Source: Parus major
Lineage: Eukaryota > Chordata > Aves > Passeriformes > Paridae
Direction: 5' to 3'
Length of the DNA stretch: 64,000 nucleotides
Assembly: GCF_001522545.3 (NCBI RefSeq)
Contig: NC_031771.1
Coordinates: 25,422,847-25,486,846 of the forward strand
Shown: piece by piece, positions 48,301-62,036 of the stretch
How positions within the stretch are numbered: the stretch's first letter is position 1
Layout: every line of letters begins with the position of its first letter
Made by a program: the position numbers and the translations under genes
The notes under the pieces: model-generated
Databases searched by the model: none
Told to the model about the DNA's origin: nothing
Seen by the model: the letters and a program-made list of their open reading frames with translations, nothing else

Positions 48301-51300
48301 CATCACAAGTTGTCATGTTTTATGGCAGACCTGTGCCCAGGCTTCAGGTCAGAGTTTATTGCTTTTAGCTGTGCTTTCTGAAGCATTTAGCATCAGTATT
48401 TCCCTGAAATAGCACCTTTGTTTGAAAGCTGTGTCACAAAAGAGCCTCTGCTCAGCAGCTGCTGCATCATACAAGTTTTGTGCATGATTCTGCTTCTTTG
48501 GCATGTACCAAGAGCACCTGATCCCATCTGAATCTTGCAGGTGAGCACTGGAACTAAGAACTACCCGCAAAGTTATGGTTCTGCTGGAGACGGCTCTTTT
48601 ACCCCTTGCTCAGTGCTGCTTTATTCTCGGTTGCATAATGCTGCGTGATGCGGATAATCCGGTCATCATTACAAAAGGATTTAAACCCCTTTTTAATCAG
48701 AAGTCATTTTTAATAAAGCTTTGCCTTGCTTGGAGGACTGTTCTAGTGGCTTGAGTGTTTAAGAACAAAATGCAGGAGACTGAGGGAGGTGGGGAGGAGG
48801 GAGGCGGGTGCCTCTGTCTGGCTCCTAGGTGGTTGCTGGTGAAGTCTGGAACTATGGGACGCATTTCCACTCGCACCAAGCATGTAAAATCCTTACATAC
48901 ACAGATAGAAGCAGCTTGTAGGTCTGTGCTTTCTCAGAATTTTTCACTCACAAAGCAAGATTGTGGTGTTGGAGAGAAGGAAGGGCTCAATCTGGACAAT
49001 CTGGCTTCTGCCTTCTCTTTTAACCCTCTGTGTCCAAAACACTGGTAGTCCTCTAGGGCCTTCTGCATCTCAGAGCAAACTGTCGACCTGGACAAAGTGC
49101 AGCATTTATTTCTTTTGGAATGGCAATGCCATACCATGTGTGTGATTGACCTTATTTCTTTGGCTGTTGCTCTGCCATTGTTTTGTGGAAAGTGCACTGA
49201 TTAAAACTGCATGTGAACTCTTTAAGTAGCTCTGAAATGTATCCTCTTCTCCAGTATGCCAGCATTTTCCCCACTTTTCTGGCAGTAGCCACCTCTTGAA
49301 CTACTACACCTGCTTCACCTCCGCTCAGAGCAAGCATAATTGGGGACCTGAACTCTGGCACTTGGCATTTGAGAACAAGAATCCTGCTGCTTCCTCTTCT
49401 TTTTCAATCCTAGTAGTCCTCACTCTTAGGATACATCCGATGTATGCTTAAGATGTCCCTGAGTCTCCTCTTGGATCAGTGTAAGCTGATGACTTGGAAG
49501 TTTTAAGGTGGTTTCTCCCCAGGACAGATGGCATGCAGAGGAGAGCCAGTAAGCTTGCAGTTCAGGTGAGTTGATAAAACATCTGAAGGAGGAGGGGGTC
49601 AGGGCTCTATTACAAGAACACCGGTGAATAAGTACCCAGAATTATCCACCTGGTAGAAATCTACAAGTAATACTGGTTTACAGCACAAACAGGGGACCAG
49701 GAGAGAGCTCTGGGACTCTAGGACAGAATTTCCAATGAGGGAAAGGTCCAGGGGAGTAGAGGAAATGGTGGAGCAGATAAATGTTCTCCTGGCAGCACTT
49801 GGAGGCTGATGAGTTCTTTCTGGGCCCCAGAGCTCCTTCCTGTCCAGTAAGAAACGTGACTACCATAGAAGTGATTTTTAAACAGCAAAGATGAATGCTA
49901 CAATTGACTTTTGGGCACTGAGAACCCAGACCAGATGGCATTTAGCAGGCAATGAACTTCATAAGAGTTAGGTTACAATGCTGTTGTTTCTATATTTGCA
50001 TGATTTCTCACTGGGAGGCATTCCAATGGTAAAATAAAAAGCAATAAGCATTGGTCTCAGCAGAGATAATGAAACAGTCTATAGTATTAAGCTCATAAAT
50101 AAGTACTTTTCATTGGGAAAAAGATATTTGTAAGAAAAAGCTAGCTATTGCATTGAATTACAGCAATTAGTTGTCTGTCTGTCATCTGTTTTGATATTGG
50201 GGAATGAGAGGGTCCAGAAAACAGTGATTAAATTATTTAAAATGTTAAGGAATCACAAATCAACACAAAAAGAAAAGTTAAAAGATACGTTCTCATTCTC
50301 TCTGGAAAAGGGAGCAAGTGAAAGCTGTTAATAGTAAAAGGACAGAGGGAGCTTTATTCTATCATTGAGCAAGAGAAAGCCAGCAGGCCACTCAAACTTC
50401 AAAGACAGCAATTTTGGTAATAACTAAAGATACTTTAAGCCAAACAAACAGAGCAGATTCAAAACAAAAATCAGGTTTCCATTTCTGTTGGCATAGGGAG
50501 ACTCAGGCTCTGAGCTCTGTGGAGTGCTGCTTGGGTACTTCCATGTGCATCAGCAATGCTTTTATAGTGGACTTATGCATGAGACCAAGAGGAGAATTGC
50601 CCACTGGTCTCAATGCTCTGCTCCCTCTGATTTTAGCCATATAGCTTTATGCAAATCTACATCACATTCTGTTTCACAAGAAAAAAACACTTGACTAAGA
50701 ATGTACTTAACAAACTAGAGTGCAAATGAAACAAATATATGCAAAGAAGGAAGCTATGTCTGATGTCCTTATAATTAGGGAAACTTCTCTGATCCTGCAG
50801 CTTCCTGGTCAGCTAAAGCCATTCTTGTGGACAGCATGCAGTGTGAGGTTAGTTATTACTATGTATAAAGTGGATAGCTTTGAAGAAAAAAAGCCAAGGA
50901 GGCATTTTGTTCCCATTAAGCATGAGCCTAGAATAAATTTAGTGATGTATGTGCATAGACCAAAATCACCAGTAAAGTGACTTCAATACAAAATCATGTT
51001 GATAGATTAGAGCAGGGGTGAGTTCAAGTTGGTTCAATAACCAGGTAAAATTGATTTAACATTGAATATATGCAGGACCTTTGGTGTAAAGATTTCTCTC
51101 CTTAGACCAGTCAATGTTGAAGGGTAAAAAAAGAAAAGTTCCTGTGCTTAAGTGGGCTGTGTGGTTGTCCTAATGAACAGTGAGTGTTTTAGGGTGACCA
51201 AAATAGCTTTACAGAGGAATATTGCGCATGCATCTCACCTTAAGTGATCTGGGAGAGAATACTTACCACCACAGGTTTGAAAATACAGCTTCGTCCAGTT

Positions 51301-54300
51301 CAGTTTGCAAAACACACTGAAACCTTGGAATGGCCCTAAGGCAAAAGCAACTCATGGAGTCCAGTTACTTTTACCCAGAAAGGAGTTTATTTAATCTCAG
51401 AGAAAACTGTTGGGCAGAAAATGTAGATGCAATTCTTGTATTTGTGTTTTGGTTTCTTCTCCTTTTTCTTGGCTGGAAAAAGGCAAGTAAATTTGAAAAA
51501 AATAAAAATTAAGAAAAAATAAAAGAAGGCAAGAAAGGATGCTGTGACAGAGTGTAAAAGGTTGTACAAGGGAAAACTCCAGAGTTTTCACTTCCCAGCT
51601 GGAAATCTGTCAAATTCTAGAAGAGCGGCTTCATACCTTCAACCATGGCATGCATGAACATCTTGTGGGGAAAAAGTAAGCCAGCAGAGGAAAAAAACTT
51701 GTCCCAAGCACTCCCCCATCCTTAGTCTGTCATCAGCAGATGACATCAGCACAAGATTTGTCTCTTTAGTAATGCTTAAGGACACTTTTCCAATTAATGG
51801 TCTGATCTGCTTGTGAACCCTTGTATTGCAGCAGTCTGCATCAGGTGCTTCCTTTTGCTTTTCCTCAAGTGCACCATGTAGTACCTGCATTGAGGCTTTC
51901 TAGTTTTTGTGTTGGAGCAGGCAGAAAACAGTCAGTCAGTTCTGTGTTCAATATTAGTAGCTAGACTATTGTGAGGAAAAATGTCTCACAGACTTGACTA
52001 ATTCTCTGAATTTAGCAAAAGGGCAGGCGGAGTCTTGGCTCAGTCTCCTCAGTTGCATAAGGCTGGAAGTCAGTGGGACTGAGTCTTTTATGGCCTGCTC
52101 TGGGGGCTGACTTTTCACATGGCCACCTATTAATGTGTTGTGACCTAAACACAGAGGGACAGAGGTAGCAGGATGGTAACCAGCCCTGGTATTCCCTGCA
52201 GACTTCAGTGGACCCTGCCTGTTAACTGTTTATTGTAATAATGACTTGGAGAACTTCTCTAAACTGCTTTTTTTTTCTGTATAGTTGGACCTGCAGTGTG
52301 CTGATGGTCTGAACAAAAAAAGGGTCAGCACCTCCTTTGTGATGGAGGAGTAATAGCTTTGAAATTGCTCTTTGGAAAGATGGGCTGAGACTGGTGGGAA
52401 TTGTTGCTGTCTGGACTGTCTGCAGCCAGTGGTGTCTAGTGTTCAGGTGGATGCTCTGTGTGCAGTTGTCTCTTGCTGTCACTGGGTGAGAACAGAGAGG
52501 TTGGGGCTGGCTGCAGCTTTCTCTCCAGCTGGTGCCTTGCCTTGGCAAACTGAAAAAGTGCTTGTGGCAGATATGGCTGAAGGGGTAGAATTAAAAATAA
52601 CCAAAAGGTAGATTCTGGGCTTGGTTACTCAGTGACAGGCCTGTTTCTATTCTGGGATGAGGATAATTCGCACTGAGCTCATTACACCATGACTCTCCCT
52701 TAAAATGCCTTGACAGTCAATTTCGTTCCAGCTAATAAGGTCCTAAAATGTTAATGAAGCAAATCAATTTTTCATGGCTTTGTAGTGCAGTTGTCAGAAA
52801 GTGCTGTGTTGCAGCCTGTCAATTCAAAAAGCTTTTCAGATATTAGAAGGACAGCAAAACATTCAGCAATTTGAAGGATGTTTTATTTTCTCGATCTTTC
52901 CCCAGTGCCCCCTCTCATTTTTTTGTAAGACTTTATGTTGTGCTGTTTGCTTGTCCCCTTTGGTCACGTCCTTTCTCCATTGTCTGCTCTGGTCCCTAAT
53001 GGGAAGAGCTGACTTGTTCCCATATTCCCTACTGCACAGGGAGAAGAAAGATGGAGTGCCCAACAGAATAGAGGTGAAGCTGGACAAGGGAGGCTACTCA
53101 TGCTGAAATACTATTTGAAATATATTGAGTTTGGTGGAACAGAGTGGAGAAATGGCGTCTTGTTCATCCCCTTTCCTCATCTTTTTGAAAGGAGCAGTAG
53201 TGTCAAAAGTCACAGCCCTCTCTCATGGTAATTTGCTGAGATGTCAGTGTTGCCTGGCATATGTGCTGGCTGCGCTTGGTATCTCATGGACTGCAGAAGG
53301 AGGAGAGGGAGGTTGCGTTCATTGTACAGCGACATTGATAGTTGATCACTTACCGGTGCTGGCTTAGGAATAGGTTAAATGGCAACCATCTTTTATTTCT
53401 CAGAACTGCTTATTTCGTACTGCCAGCAGGAGACAGAAGGGAATTTTCATAACTGCTCCTGGAGTTATTTTGATGGAGCTGTTTCGATCATTTACTGCTC
53501 TCTGCATTTGTATTTGTGAGTCTGCAAGTGGGAAGTACTAAATTGTGTGATTTGGGGAATGTAAGGGGTTTTTTTAATTTGCTTTTAATTGAATTCCATT
53601 TCTAACTATAGTTAATTTCTATGTGCCTGAGAAAAATATAATTAACTAATGTTTTGGGAAAACATAGAGTTTTCCAAGTTTTGTACTTGGAAGCCTTATA
53701 CTGCCACACTGGTAAGGGATGATCTCAAATAACTCGTGAGGGGAAAACTAGTGTATGAGTTGTAATTTGGTATTTTGAATTTGAATAATTAACCCCCTGT
53801 AGCTGTTGAGTCAAACATCCAGAACACTTTTCCACTCAAGTTCTCCACCCAGAGGTGTGCTCCATGCAGTGCCAAGGGCTTCCCCAGAGCTTTTGCAAAT
53901 GCTCAGGTGCGTCAATGTCTTCTTCTGCTGTGACAGTGATGCGTTAAGAGCTAGCTGACCCTATAATGACTTGGGGAAGAGGGAGGGTATTTAACCCTCT
54001 TAAGTCTTTCAGACCATAGCTGGTGTTTGTGTGACTGTCCCATTCCCTGAGCGGCAGAAAATAGAGTTAGTGATTGCCATGTACAGCATCTATCTGCCTG
54101 TGTTTCCCGGACAGGCCTTAAGACAGAGCACCTTAGCCTTTGGCACAGCCCTGGGCTTCCTGCCAGGGTAATTAGCCTGGTAGCTCCTCAGGTCAGAGGT
54201 AAAGTGCAAGGTGATCACAGCTGCTGGGGGAAAAACTGCCTAGGTTTGAGCTGAAGAGTGCCCAGCTTCTGCAGCACCTCTGGGGTTCCTGGCCTGGAGA

Positions 54301-55215
54301 ACTGAAGCTCTATGTTCTGAATCGTGACCTGTCAGCTCCAAGCTGAAAAGCACTGCTGTCTGTTTCCAGAGGTTGTTTTGTGTTTGCTTCAGCTCACATG
54401 ACTTAAGAACCTTGAGAAAACAATTTCCTGTACAGCCATCTGGGGGAAGTATGCAAGGTGAGAGCCATCTGTATGTCCACAGTCAGAGCTGTGAGGCCTA
54501 CAGATTAGGTGCTGGCTTGAGAGAGAGCTGATGTTGTGAATGCAGGAGCTGGAAATTTGTTTAATGTCTCAATCAGCCAGCAGCCCCAAGGCTGAGCCTG
54601 CCCCTCTAGCAGTTGGGATGCTCTAGGTTGGAGCTGGGCAGACACAGGAGACTGCTCTGTGCTCAAGGAAGCTGTTGGGTGTTCTTGGTATTGAACCCTT
54701 CAAAGGAGAAATTGGTTCCTGTTGCATATTTTGGAAAGCTCTGACCCTTGCTCTCTGCACCTTTTTCTATGTGCTATCAGCTTCTGATATTGGGGACTCA
54801 CCTCTGTAGGCTAGTCCTTTGCCTTTCAGCTGGCTGCCTTTCCCACTCCCCATCTCCAGAGCAAACTTTCTTTTTGTTTTCAAGCCTTTCCTTTCTTTTT
54901 AAACAATACCAAATCCCAAGCTCATTTGCTCCTGGGCGTGTGTTCTACCTGATGGGTGGTTCTGCTCACCAGCATGCTGTTGTGATCATTACTCACCAAC
55001 AGAGTTTTTCTTCTCTGTTCTTCTCTCTCTTTTCTTCTCTACACAGCAGTCTCTCCCAGTAGGGCTCTTGGACAGGCTGGGAGTTTTGTAGTTGTTTTTG
55101 TTTGCTAGTTCTAAGCTCCTCTGACTGGGGATTGCAACATGAAGCTTATGAAACTTCAGTTCATAATGTGCATTTCAGCCTGCTCTGCTCCCTTTTGTGA
55201 TGTCTCTGCTTTCAG

Positions 55216-55299
55216 CTTTTTTCTTTTTTTTTTTTTTTCTTTTTTTTCTTTTTTTTTCTTTTTTTTCTTTTTTTTTCTTTTTTTTCTTTTTTTTTTTCT
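55216..55299. repeat. Polypyrimidine microsatellite, T-runs broken by single C
   Basis: About 84 bases of T with single C residues every 7-10 positions (units such as ttttttttc) and no purine until tctatatttg. One strand is fully purine, so triplex (H-DNA) formation is conceivable. Confidence 0.95.
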
Positions 55300-58200
55300 A
55301 TATTTGTAGCCAGGAGAATGACCTTCAGTGAGGAAAAAATTTAAATCCTAACTTGGAGGTCTCTATCCAGGCCTCTGCCTCAAGCAGACCGGGTAGGTCA
55401 GGTTGCTCAGGACTCCAGAAATAAATCAAGTGCAGTGTTCTATCTTTCTGGGGAATATTTTTGTGCGTGACATGCAGGCAGTGCTGCAAGGAGCATATTA
55501 AAAATTCATACCAGTACAGAGCAGTATTTTCTGTGCACAGTGCTTGAGAATAAGCTTGTGTGTTGTGCACAGCAACGTTTGTATGAAGCAAGTAATTAGT
55601 TTCATCTAAGCAGAGAGTGGCAGAGAAGATTTAGATGGTGTGGAGTAGAAGCAGGCTTGTTGTGAGACACCATCTCCTTCCTTTTCCTTCTGCCACAACT
55701 CCTGGAAGATTTCTTGTAGAGCTGGCTGCAAAGTCCCAGTGTGAGGGCGTTTCCTGCGCTTAAAGCAGAAGGGGAAATCTGTGCATATGGGTATTCACCT
55801 CACCCTGCCTCTGTGACAGCTTTGATGTACTTGTGTAAGTGCTCCAGCTATTGAACCTTAAATCAACAAACAGGCAGGCACAGAAGCTGTAGCTTCTCCA
55901 GCCCAAATTTCTTTGCAGTTGTATGGATGAAAGAAGATGGGACTGCATGCAACACAGAGGGGTGTTCTGAGACCCAGGGCTCTCGTGTGAGCCCGGTTTT
56001 CCAACTGCTGTTGGAAACCAAGCATGGGACACGTGCTTTGGGTATGCAGGCAGTGTTGAAGTGTTCTATTCTCTATTCTATTGAAGGTATGACTGCTGAG
56101 TGCTATGCTGAGAGGTGTCACAAGCAAAGATTAGTCAAAGGAGGCTTGATAGAGAAGCAGTTGAGGCTGAGATATGAAGTATCTCCAATCAACCCTACTT
56201 GCAGTGGTTTGTATTGTAAGGCCTTCAGCAAGGAGGAAGAGTGAGAAGGGATTTAGAGTAAGAGAACATATGAGCACTGAGGCTGCAAAAATCAGTGGGT
56301 CTTTGGTTGGAGCAGCTCTAGGATATATATGATGGAGTAAGTGGGTCAGTGCTGAAGCAGAGCAAGATGTAAGAGCACCTTGGTTTTGGCTCTCATGCCC
56401 TTGTATATCCTCAAGGCTCCTGGCACACTGAAGAGAAAGAAGCAACATCACAGAGCTGGGGCCAGGTCCTGCCCATCCACTGCTGCCTGTTTGTCCCAAT
56501 GGGGCCCAGATCCTGACAGCAGGAAAAACATCATGACAATGATAAACATCATCAGGCTGATACTGTGCAAATGTGTTGTCCTGGGAGCTCTGAGGGAGTG
56601 GAGATGAGAGGCATGACAGGCTGGACTAGAGTATCTCATCCCTATGCCCTTGTAGCAGATTCTTAATACATGAATGGGGAACCTTGGGGGCTCTGAGCAC
56701 CTCTACTGCAGTGGGAGCTGCATGAAGGCAAGTGGTCTAGGTGGGATTTTCTTCCTGCATGCAAAACCTTCCTCTCTGTTAGGCAGCCAAGTAGGCTTAC
56801 AGCTGGCATTGTCTGGCTGCCAGCATGGAGTAACCAAACACTTCTACAAGTACTCAATTTTCTTGCTGTCAGCCTCTCTCCTAGCTCTCTGATTTGTCAC
56901 GGGTATCTGGCATTTCACGGGTATTTTCTAAAGGCCAGTGAAGTGTGCTTTGCAGCATGCATGGGTCTGATCACTGGTTTGAGCTTTCAGTGAGCCTGTG
57001 CTTGTGTCTGTTCTGGGATAAAACAGTGGCAGTGAAGAACATCTTGCTGATAGAAGTAACTGCTGCAGGTGAGCTAGCTAATGCTGAAAGGAAACAGGCC
57101 TTTCTGGTAGAGTGCTGTGAAAGGGTGAAGGTTTGTTCCTGCCTTTCCCTGGGACTGCCCATGTGTAGCACATTTCCTTTAAATGATGTGGGCAGCACGA
57201 TTCGCTCAGCCCATCTGCCTGGGGGAGTTTACAAACCAACTTACGGCAGCAGCCAAGCTGACCATGTTAGTTTCATGACACAGTCTTGGTTTGTGTCTAA
57301 ACCTTAACTTGCTGTGCAGCACGTTTTACCAAGTTCTGGAGACCAATTTCTGTGCCAAAACACCAGGAGGGTGGCCATGGGACAGATACAACGTTTCTGC
57401 ACCATTTGTGCCATTACAGGGCAATGGAGCAGCAAAGGAGCATCTTCTCAAGCATTTGCTCTTAGTTTGCAGATGCTTTTAACCAGGCTTGGCAGGTGCC
57501 TCTCTACTATCAACTGATCTGGGATTTAGATGCATCTAAATATCAGGCTTGATCCTCAAGTACCTAACATTAAAGTGCCTTTAAAAATAAGGCTCATACT
57601 CTAAAATCACATGAATAATCTTAGTCATGTAGATTTGTCTACTGAAAAATGAAGTTGTTCTTCACACACTTGACTGTTGTAGTCTTTAGCCTTAAGATAA
57701 AGTAGTTGGAGTTTTGGTTAAAACCTTATTTGCTTCTGTGGAAGTTAACATTGAAACAAAGTCCATGTTGAGACTAGGATAAGCTTTGTGGTTGTGTGTG
57801 CTATTGCAGGCAACCTTTCAGAGAGGGTAGGCAGAACTGAGGTTCTAGTAAAATTTGAGACGTACTCACAGAGGAATGAGCAAAATACAGCCTGTATATA
57901 GGAGTAGAACAAGTACTGCAGACACAAGGTGCTGCATCTAAACTGCAGTTAAACTTAACAATTAAACCAAGCAAACACCTCCCCATGCTGGGCACTTAGC
58001 TTTTCCTTTTGTATTAATCGGTCCAATACCTCATTGGATTGCCTCTTTCCCACTCTGCTGTGACCCTGAAGTCTTTTATTGCTAATCTCCTACAGTTTGA
58101 ATAATTTCTGAATAGAAGCATGAGGTTTCTGAAACCTCCAAGAGATTCTGGGCCTGGAGAGTTGTATCCAAGCAGGATGTGCTAGTTTGTTATAGCATAC

Positions 58201-60622
58201 ATTACATTGCATATTGCAATGGGATTTGCACTATCTTTATTCAGTAGTGATAAGAGGTGTGATTTGGGTAGCTATACCTAATTTAGTATTGTGATGAGTT
58301 TGTGCAGAAAAGATGATAGGTTTGCAATGAGAAGGGGATGAGAACAGTATAGTAAAGCAACAGGACATCTTTTAGCTGAAAGGGGGAAGAGTAGTAAGGA
58401 CACATAGGTGACCTTGGTGCATGACATGTCTTACGGAGAAATTGTAAGAAAAGTCTTTCTTCTGGGGAGCAGCATGTATGTCAGCAGGAAATGGGAACAG
58501 GACTGGAAGAGATTTGGTTGGGGCTGTGTACAAGGTAAGGTGAGCTTTATCCCAGAGACAGCCTAGAGGGGAGGGTAAAGCCATGAAGAAAAGGACGGTG
58601 ACTGAAGAGCCATGTCAAGGGTTTTGCCTGCAAATCAGACATCTGTTTTACCCTACAGCAATCTCCTCTGTGTGAGAAATCACCATCTAAGTTTTCTGAA
58701 GTGGGAAGATGGAAATAGGAATGAAGGCTCAAGCAGACAGACCAGTCTTATTGCACTCCTCTGATTTAAGATCTAATGGATATTAGCCCTGTCATTAAAG
58801 TGCATAATGGTGCACTGATTTTCTCATTCATCTTTCAGAGATGGTGCTTTCAGTATAGATATCAATACTGCAGTTTGGAAGTCAACCTGGGGTTGACAAC
58901 ATGGAAATTGTTGGGAGATGGAGCCCTGTGGTGTACATGCTTGATGGAGTGCAATGCTACTTTCAGAGTAAGACAGCTCATGTAATTGAAGACGCCACCT
59001 TGCAGACTTAACTTTGAATTGCAAATACCATCACATTTCTTCTGGTTTGGAAGATGCGTCTTCCTTGCTTAAAAGCTGCTCTGCCAGTTCAGGTTTGAGT
59101 GTAGGTGTGAGGTGAGGGGAGATACTCAAACCAAATGTGAATTCAGACTGCAGACCATAGGAGCAAACTGGATTGCTGGCCCCAGCAGTGGGGTGTCTCT
59201 CAAGGGGAACCGTGCATAGTCCTCGACAAGCCCTCCCCTCTGTTTTCACTATATGAAATGACATGCTGTTTCCTGAAAGTGAGAAGAAAAGCAGTGTGAG
59301 AAGAAGAAGGAAGCAGCATTTGTAGGGCTTCATTCCCTGTGATGGGGGCTGCCTGTTGTGCTATTGCTGCACAGGCTGAGCAGTACTTTGAAGTGTGATT
59401 TCTTTTCTGTTTTTCCTGGGGTGCCCAGCAATAGCCACTAGACAAAAGATACATTTTCTGATGTTTGTTAACAGTAGAGGCATTTATTGCATGTGCATTT
59501 AAAAATAGAGGAGTCCAAGGACCATTGTCTTGAGTGTTTTAGTGGAAGTGGGGACAGCTCACAGTGGCTGCGTGATTGACGGGTCCAGAGGGTTTTGTGT
59601 GGACCTGTGACTGCAACCCACTTAGAGCTGGCCTGCCTCTGTAAAGAATGTCACTGATCAAGCCAGTTGTGACCTGGTGCCTCTGCCTTCGGTAGGTCTG
59701 TTTGGCACCTATGCAGGCGCACTCAGAAGAATTGAGCCCTTGCTGGTCATCCCATATTGCCTTTGAGAGCACACCCTACCTCCCAGACAGGTATCAGTAG
59801 GTGTTTCTGGTGCTGTTGGGTGTCTAAGCTGTAGCTGGACTACTCTGAGGAGATGGCATGTTGATGGCTGGGGGATCTGCCTTGCTGGGGCCAGTCATGT
59901 ATGGAATGGAGCCAGGAGGAAACTTGATTTGCTCTGAGCAAGCTGTTGGGGAAGTGATCCCCAGGGCTGGACACATCTCAGCAACTGGCTTTTCCCTCTC
60001 ACTGTGCTGACCTGTGTCTTGCCCTGAACTACATTCTGCAAGGCTGCCAGCAGTGAGGAGCTGCCAACTTGGCTCTTGAACAGCGGAGCTGACGCAACTC
60101 ATTTCACAGAGGGATACCAGGCGGTGTGAGAGCCCCCCACTTCTACTGACTCAATACAGAGCTGGTATTGCCTTCATTATAGAAGAGCTGACAGCTGGGA
60201 GCTGGGATTTGCATGCTCAGCAGAGAATAGCATAGCCAAGGGTCCTGACAGGATGCAGCAGCAGTCCCATGGCAGTTGTGGCAAAGGCACCCAGGGAGAG
60301 AGGCATTAGGGAGTCTTTCTTCTAGATGCTATGAATCCTTGAGGAACTCTTGAGGCTGTGTGCAGTGATTCAAAGCAGAGACTGGAAAGATGGCAGATGT
60401 TATGTGTGTGGGGAGCAGCATGTCTCCAAGCTGCACTCAGGACACTTAACATGGTCACATGTATGAGACCAGCTCGCATTGCAGGGCCAGTAAGCCCTCT
60501 TGCAGTGCTTGCCTGTGTCACTCATGGATGCTTACCTGGTATGGGGGAGAGGAAGGGCATGGGGGAAGCAAAAATTGTCTTGCTGATGCTTAAAAGTTTT
60601 CATTGTTTTTCTTTATTCACAG

Positions 60623-60753
60623 GAGAACTGCTGAGTCAGCCGAGACCAGAGGGACTGACAGAGATCATCTGTCCCAAGAACGGCAGCGAGCGAGTTAATG
60701 TTGCCTTGGTTTACCCCCCCACTCCTACTGTGATCAGCCCTTGTTCCAAGTGA
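60623..60753 (+). CDS. MFHAS1: MFHAS1 exon 2: conserved C-terminus
   Basis: The acceptor (ttctttattcacag) is followed by a frame that joins exon 1 in phase: the single G of exon 1 plus GA gives Gly. It encodes GELLSQPRPEGLTEIICPKN, then GSERVNVALVYPPTPTVISP and CSK, then TGA at 60751. This matches the end of vertebrate MFHAS1 almost residue for residue up to SPCSK. The mammalian protein, as I recall it, continues for about ten more residues from a third exon. A donor (tccaa followed by gtgaga at 60750) overlaps the last codon, so the transcript may be spliced on rather than ending here. Together with exon 1 this gives 1,049 visible residues, so the full protein should exceed 1,100 once the hidden N-terminus is added. 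Confidence 0.93.
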
Positions 60754-61207
60754 GACCAGAAAGCAGACCTATTCCCTTGTCAGTAGACACCAGAAAGCCT
60801 ACGTAAAACATGCCCTCACTAAGCACTTCTCTCTGGAAGGTGTCAGCCTGGCAGCGTGGGGACTGTTCTAATTATTTGTGGCTATAGACAGCCCACTCAG
60901 AGGATAAGAAGTACAGTGAAATGGGCTGAGATGTTCTTTGAGCTGTGTTGTGGCAGATGCAAGACACACATTTGGCAGGACAGATTGGGAGATAATGCAG
61001 TTATAGGTGGGTTTTGGTAGGATGGGACCTCAGGAGGTTTCTGTACACCCCCTTTTCAAGCAGGACCACTCTCACAGGCAGGTCAGGTTCCTTGGGACCT
61101 TGTATATGTGAGGGTGTCATCCTTGGATGACAACAATGGAGGTGCTACCACCTCTCTAGACTTTATTCTGGGACAGAACTTCTTTCCTTTTGTTCCATCT
61201 GAGCTTT

Positions 61208-61303
61208 CCCCTTTTCCCTTTTGCCCTTTTCCCTTTTGCCCTTTTCCCTTTTGCCCTTTTCCCTTTTGCCCTTTTCCCTTTTGCCCTTTTCCCTTTTGCC
61301 CTT
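61208..61303. repeat. 15-bp pyrimidine-rich minisatellite running into a gap
   Basis: The unit cccttttcccttttg is repeated about six times with no mismatch I can see, up to the first N. All frames are open because the period is a multiple of three (for example a Pro-Phe-Ser-Leu-Leu repeat), but this is repeat, not gene. Confidence 0.97.
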
Positions 61304-61793
61304 NNNNNNNNNNNNNNNNNNNNNNNNNNNNNNNNNNNNNNNNNNNNNNNNNNNNNNNNNNNNNNNNNNNNNNNNNNNNNNNNNNNNNNNNNNNNNNNNN
61401 NNNNNNNNNNNNNNNNNNNNNNNNNNNNNNNNNNNNNNNNNNNNNNNNNNNNNNNNNNNNNNNNNNNNNNNNNNNNNNNNNNNNNNNNNNNNNNNNNNNN
61501 NNNNNNNNNNNNNNNNNNNNNNNNNNNNNNNNNNNNNNNNNNNNNNNNNNNNNNNNNNNNNNNNNNNNNNNNNNNNNNNNNNNNNNNNNNNNNNNNNNNN
61601 NNNNNNNNNNNNNNNNNNNNNNNNNNNNNNNNNNNNNNNNNNNNNNNNNNNNNNNNNNNNNNNNNNNNNNNNNNNNNNNNNNNNNNNNNNNNNNNNNNNN
61701 NNNNNNNNNNNNNNNNNNNNNNNNNNNNNNNNNNNNNNNNNNNNNNNNNNNNNNNNNNNNNNNNNNNNNNNNNNNNNNNNNNNNNNNNNNNNN
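61304..61793. other. Assembly gap (490 N) at the minisatellite
   Basis: The gap begins within the repeat, so it is probably an array that could not be assembled. The true length is unknown. Confidence 0.95.
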
Positions 61794-62030
61794 CTTTCTT
61801 ACTACTGCCTTGTGTTTTCCACCACATCCCAAGCCAGCAGGACTCCAGGCTGTGGTGGTGCATGGGGTTGTCCTGTTGTAGGAGTACAGTTATACAATTG
61901 TCCTTGTTGAGTTTTCCAGCACTGTTGTTGGTCCAGTCCTCCAGTTGGTGAGGTCCCCCTGGACAGCAGCCCTGCCCTCTTGTGTACCTATAGTCTATAT
62001 GTACTTCACAGAGTGCAAATGTGCCTGGAA

Positions 62031-62036
62031 AATAAA
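62031..62036 (+). terminator. MFHAS1: Possible polyadenylation signal for the unspliced MFHAS1 exon 2
   Basis: An AATAAA is followed within 30 bases by a GT-rich stretch (ttgtggtgggg). It lies about 1.3 kb after the exon 2 stop codon and could end a transcript that retains the donor at 60750. This is a motif-level call. Confidence 0.3.

Larger units (their letters stand above)
34805..60622 (+). other. MFHAS1: MFHAS1 intron 1 (~25.8 kb)
   Basis: A single long intron with consensus ends: gtaagg at 34805 and ttgtttttctttattcacag at 60622. I found no exon of another gene with confidence. It holds T-rich runs, one striking polypyrimidine tract (55216-55299) and many chance reading frames. CR1 copies recognisable by their usual end words are absent from it, in contrast to the TNKS side. 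Confidence 0.9.
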
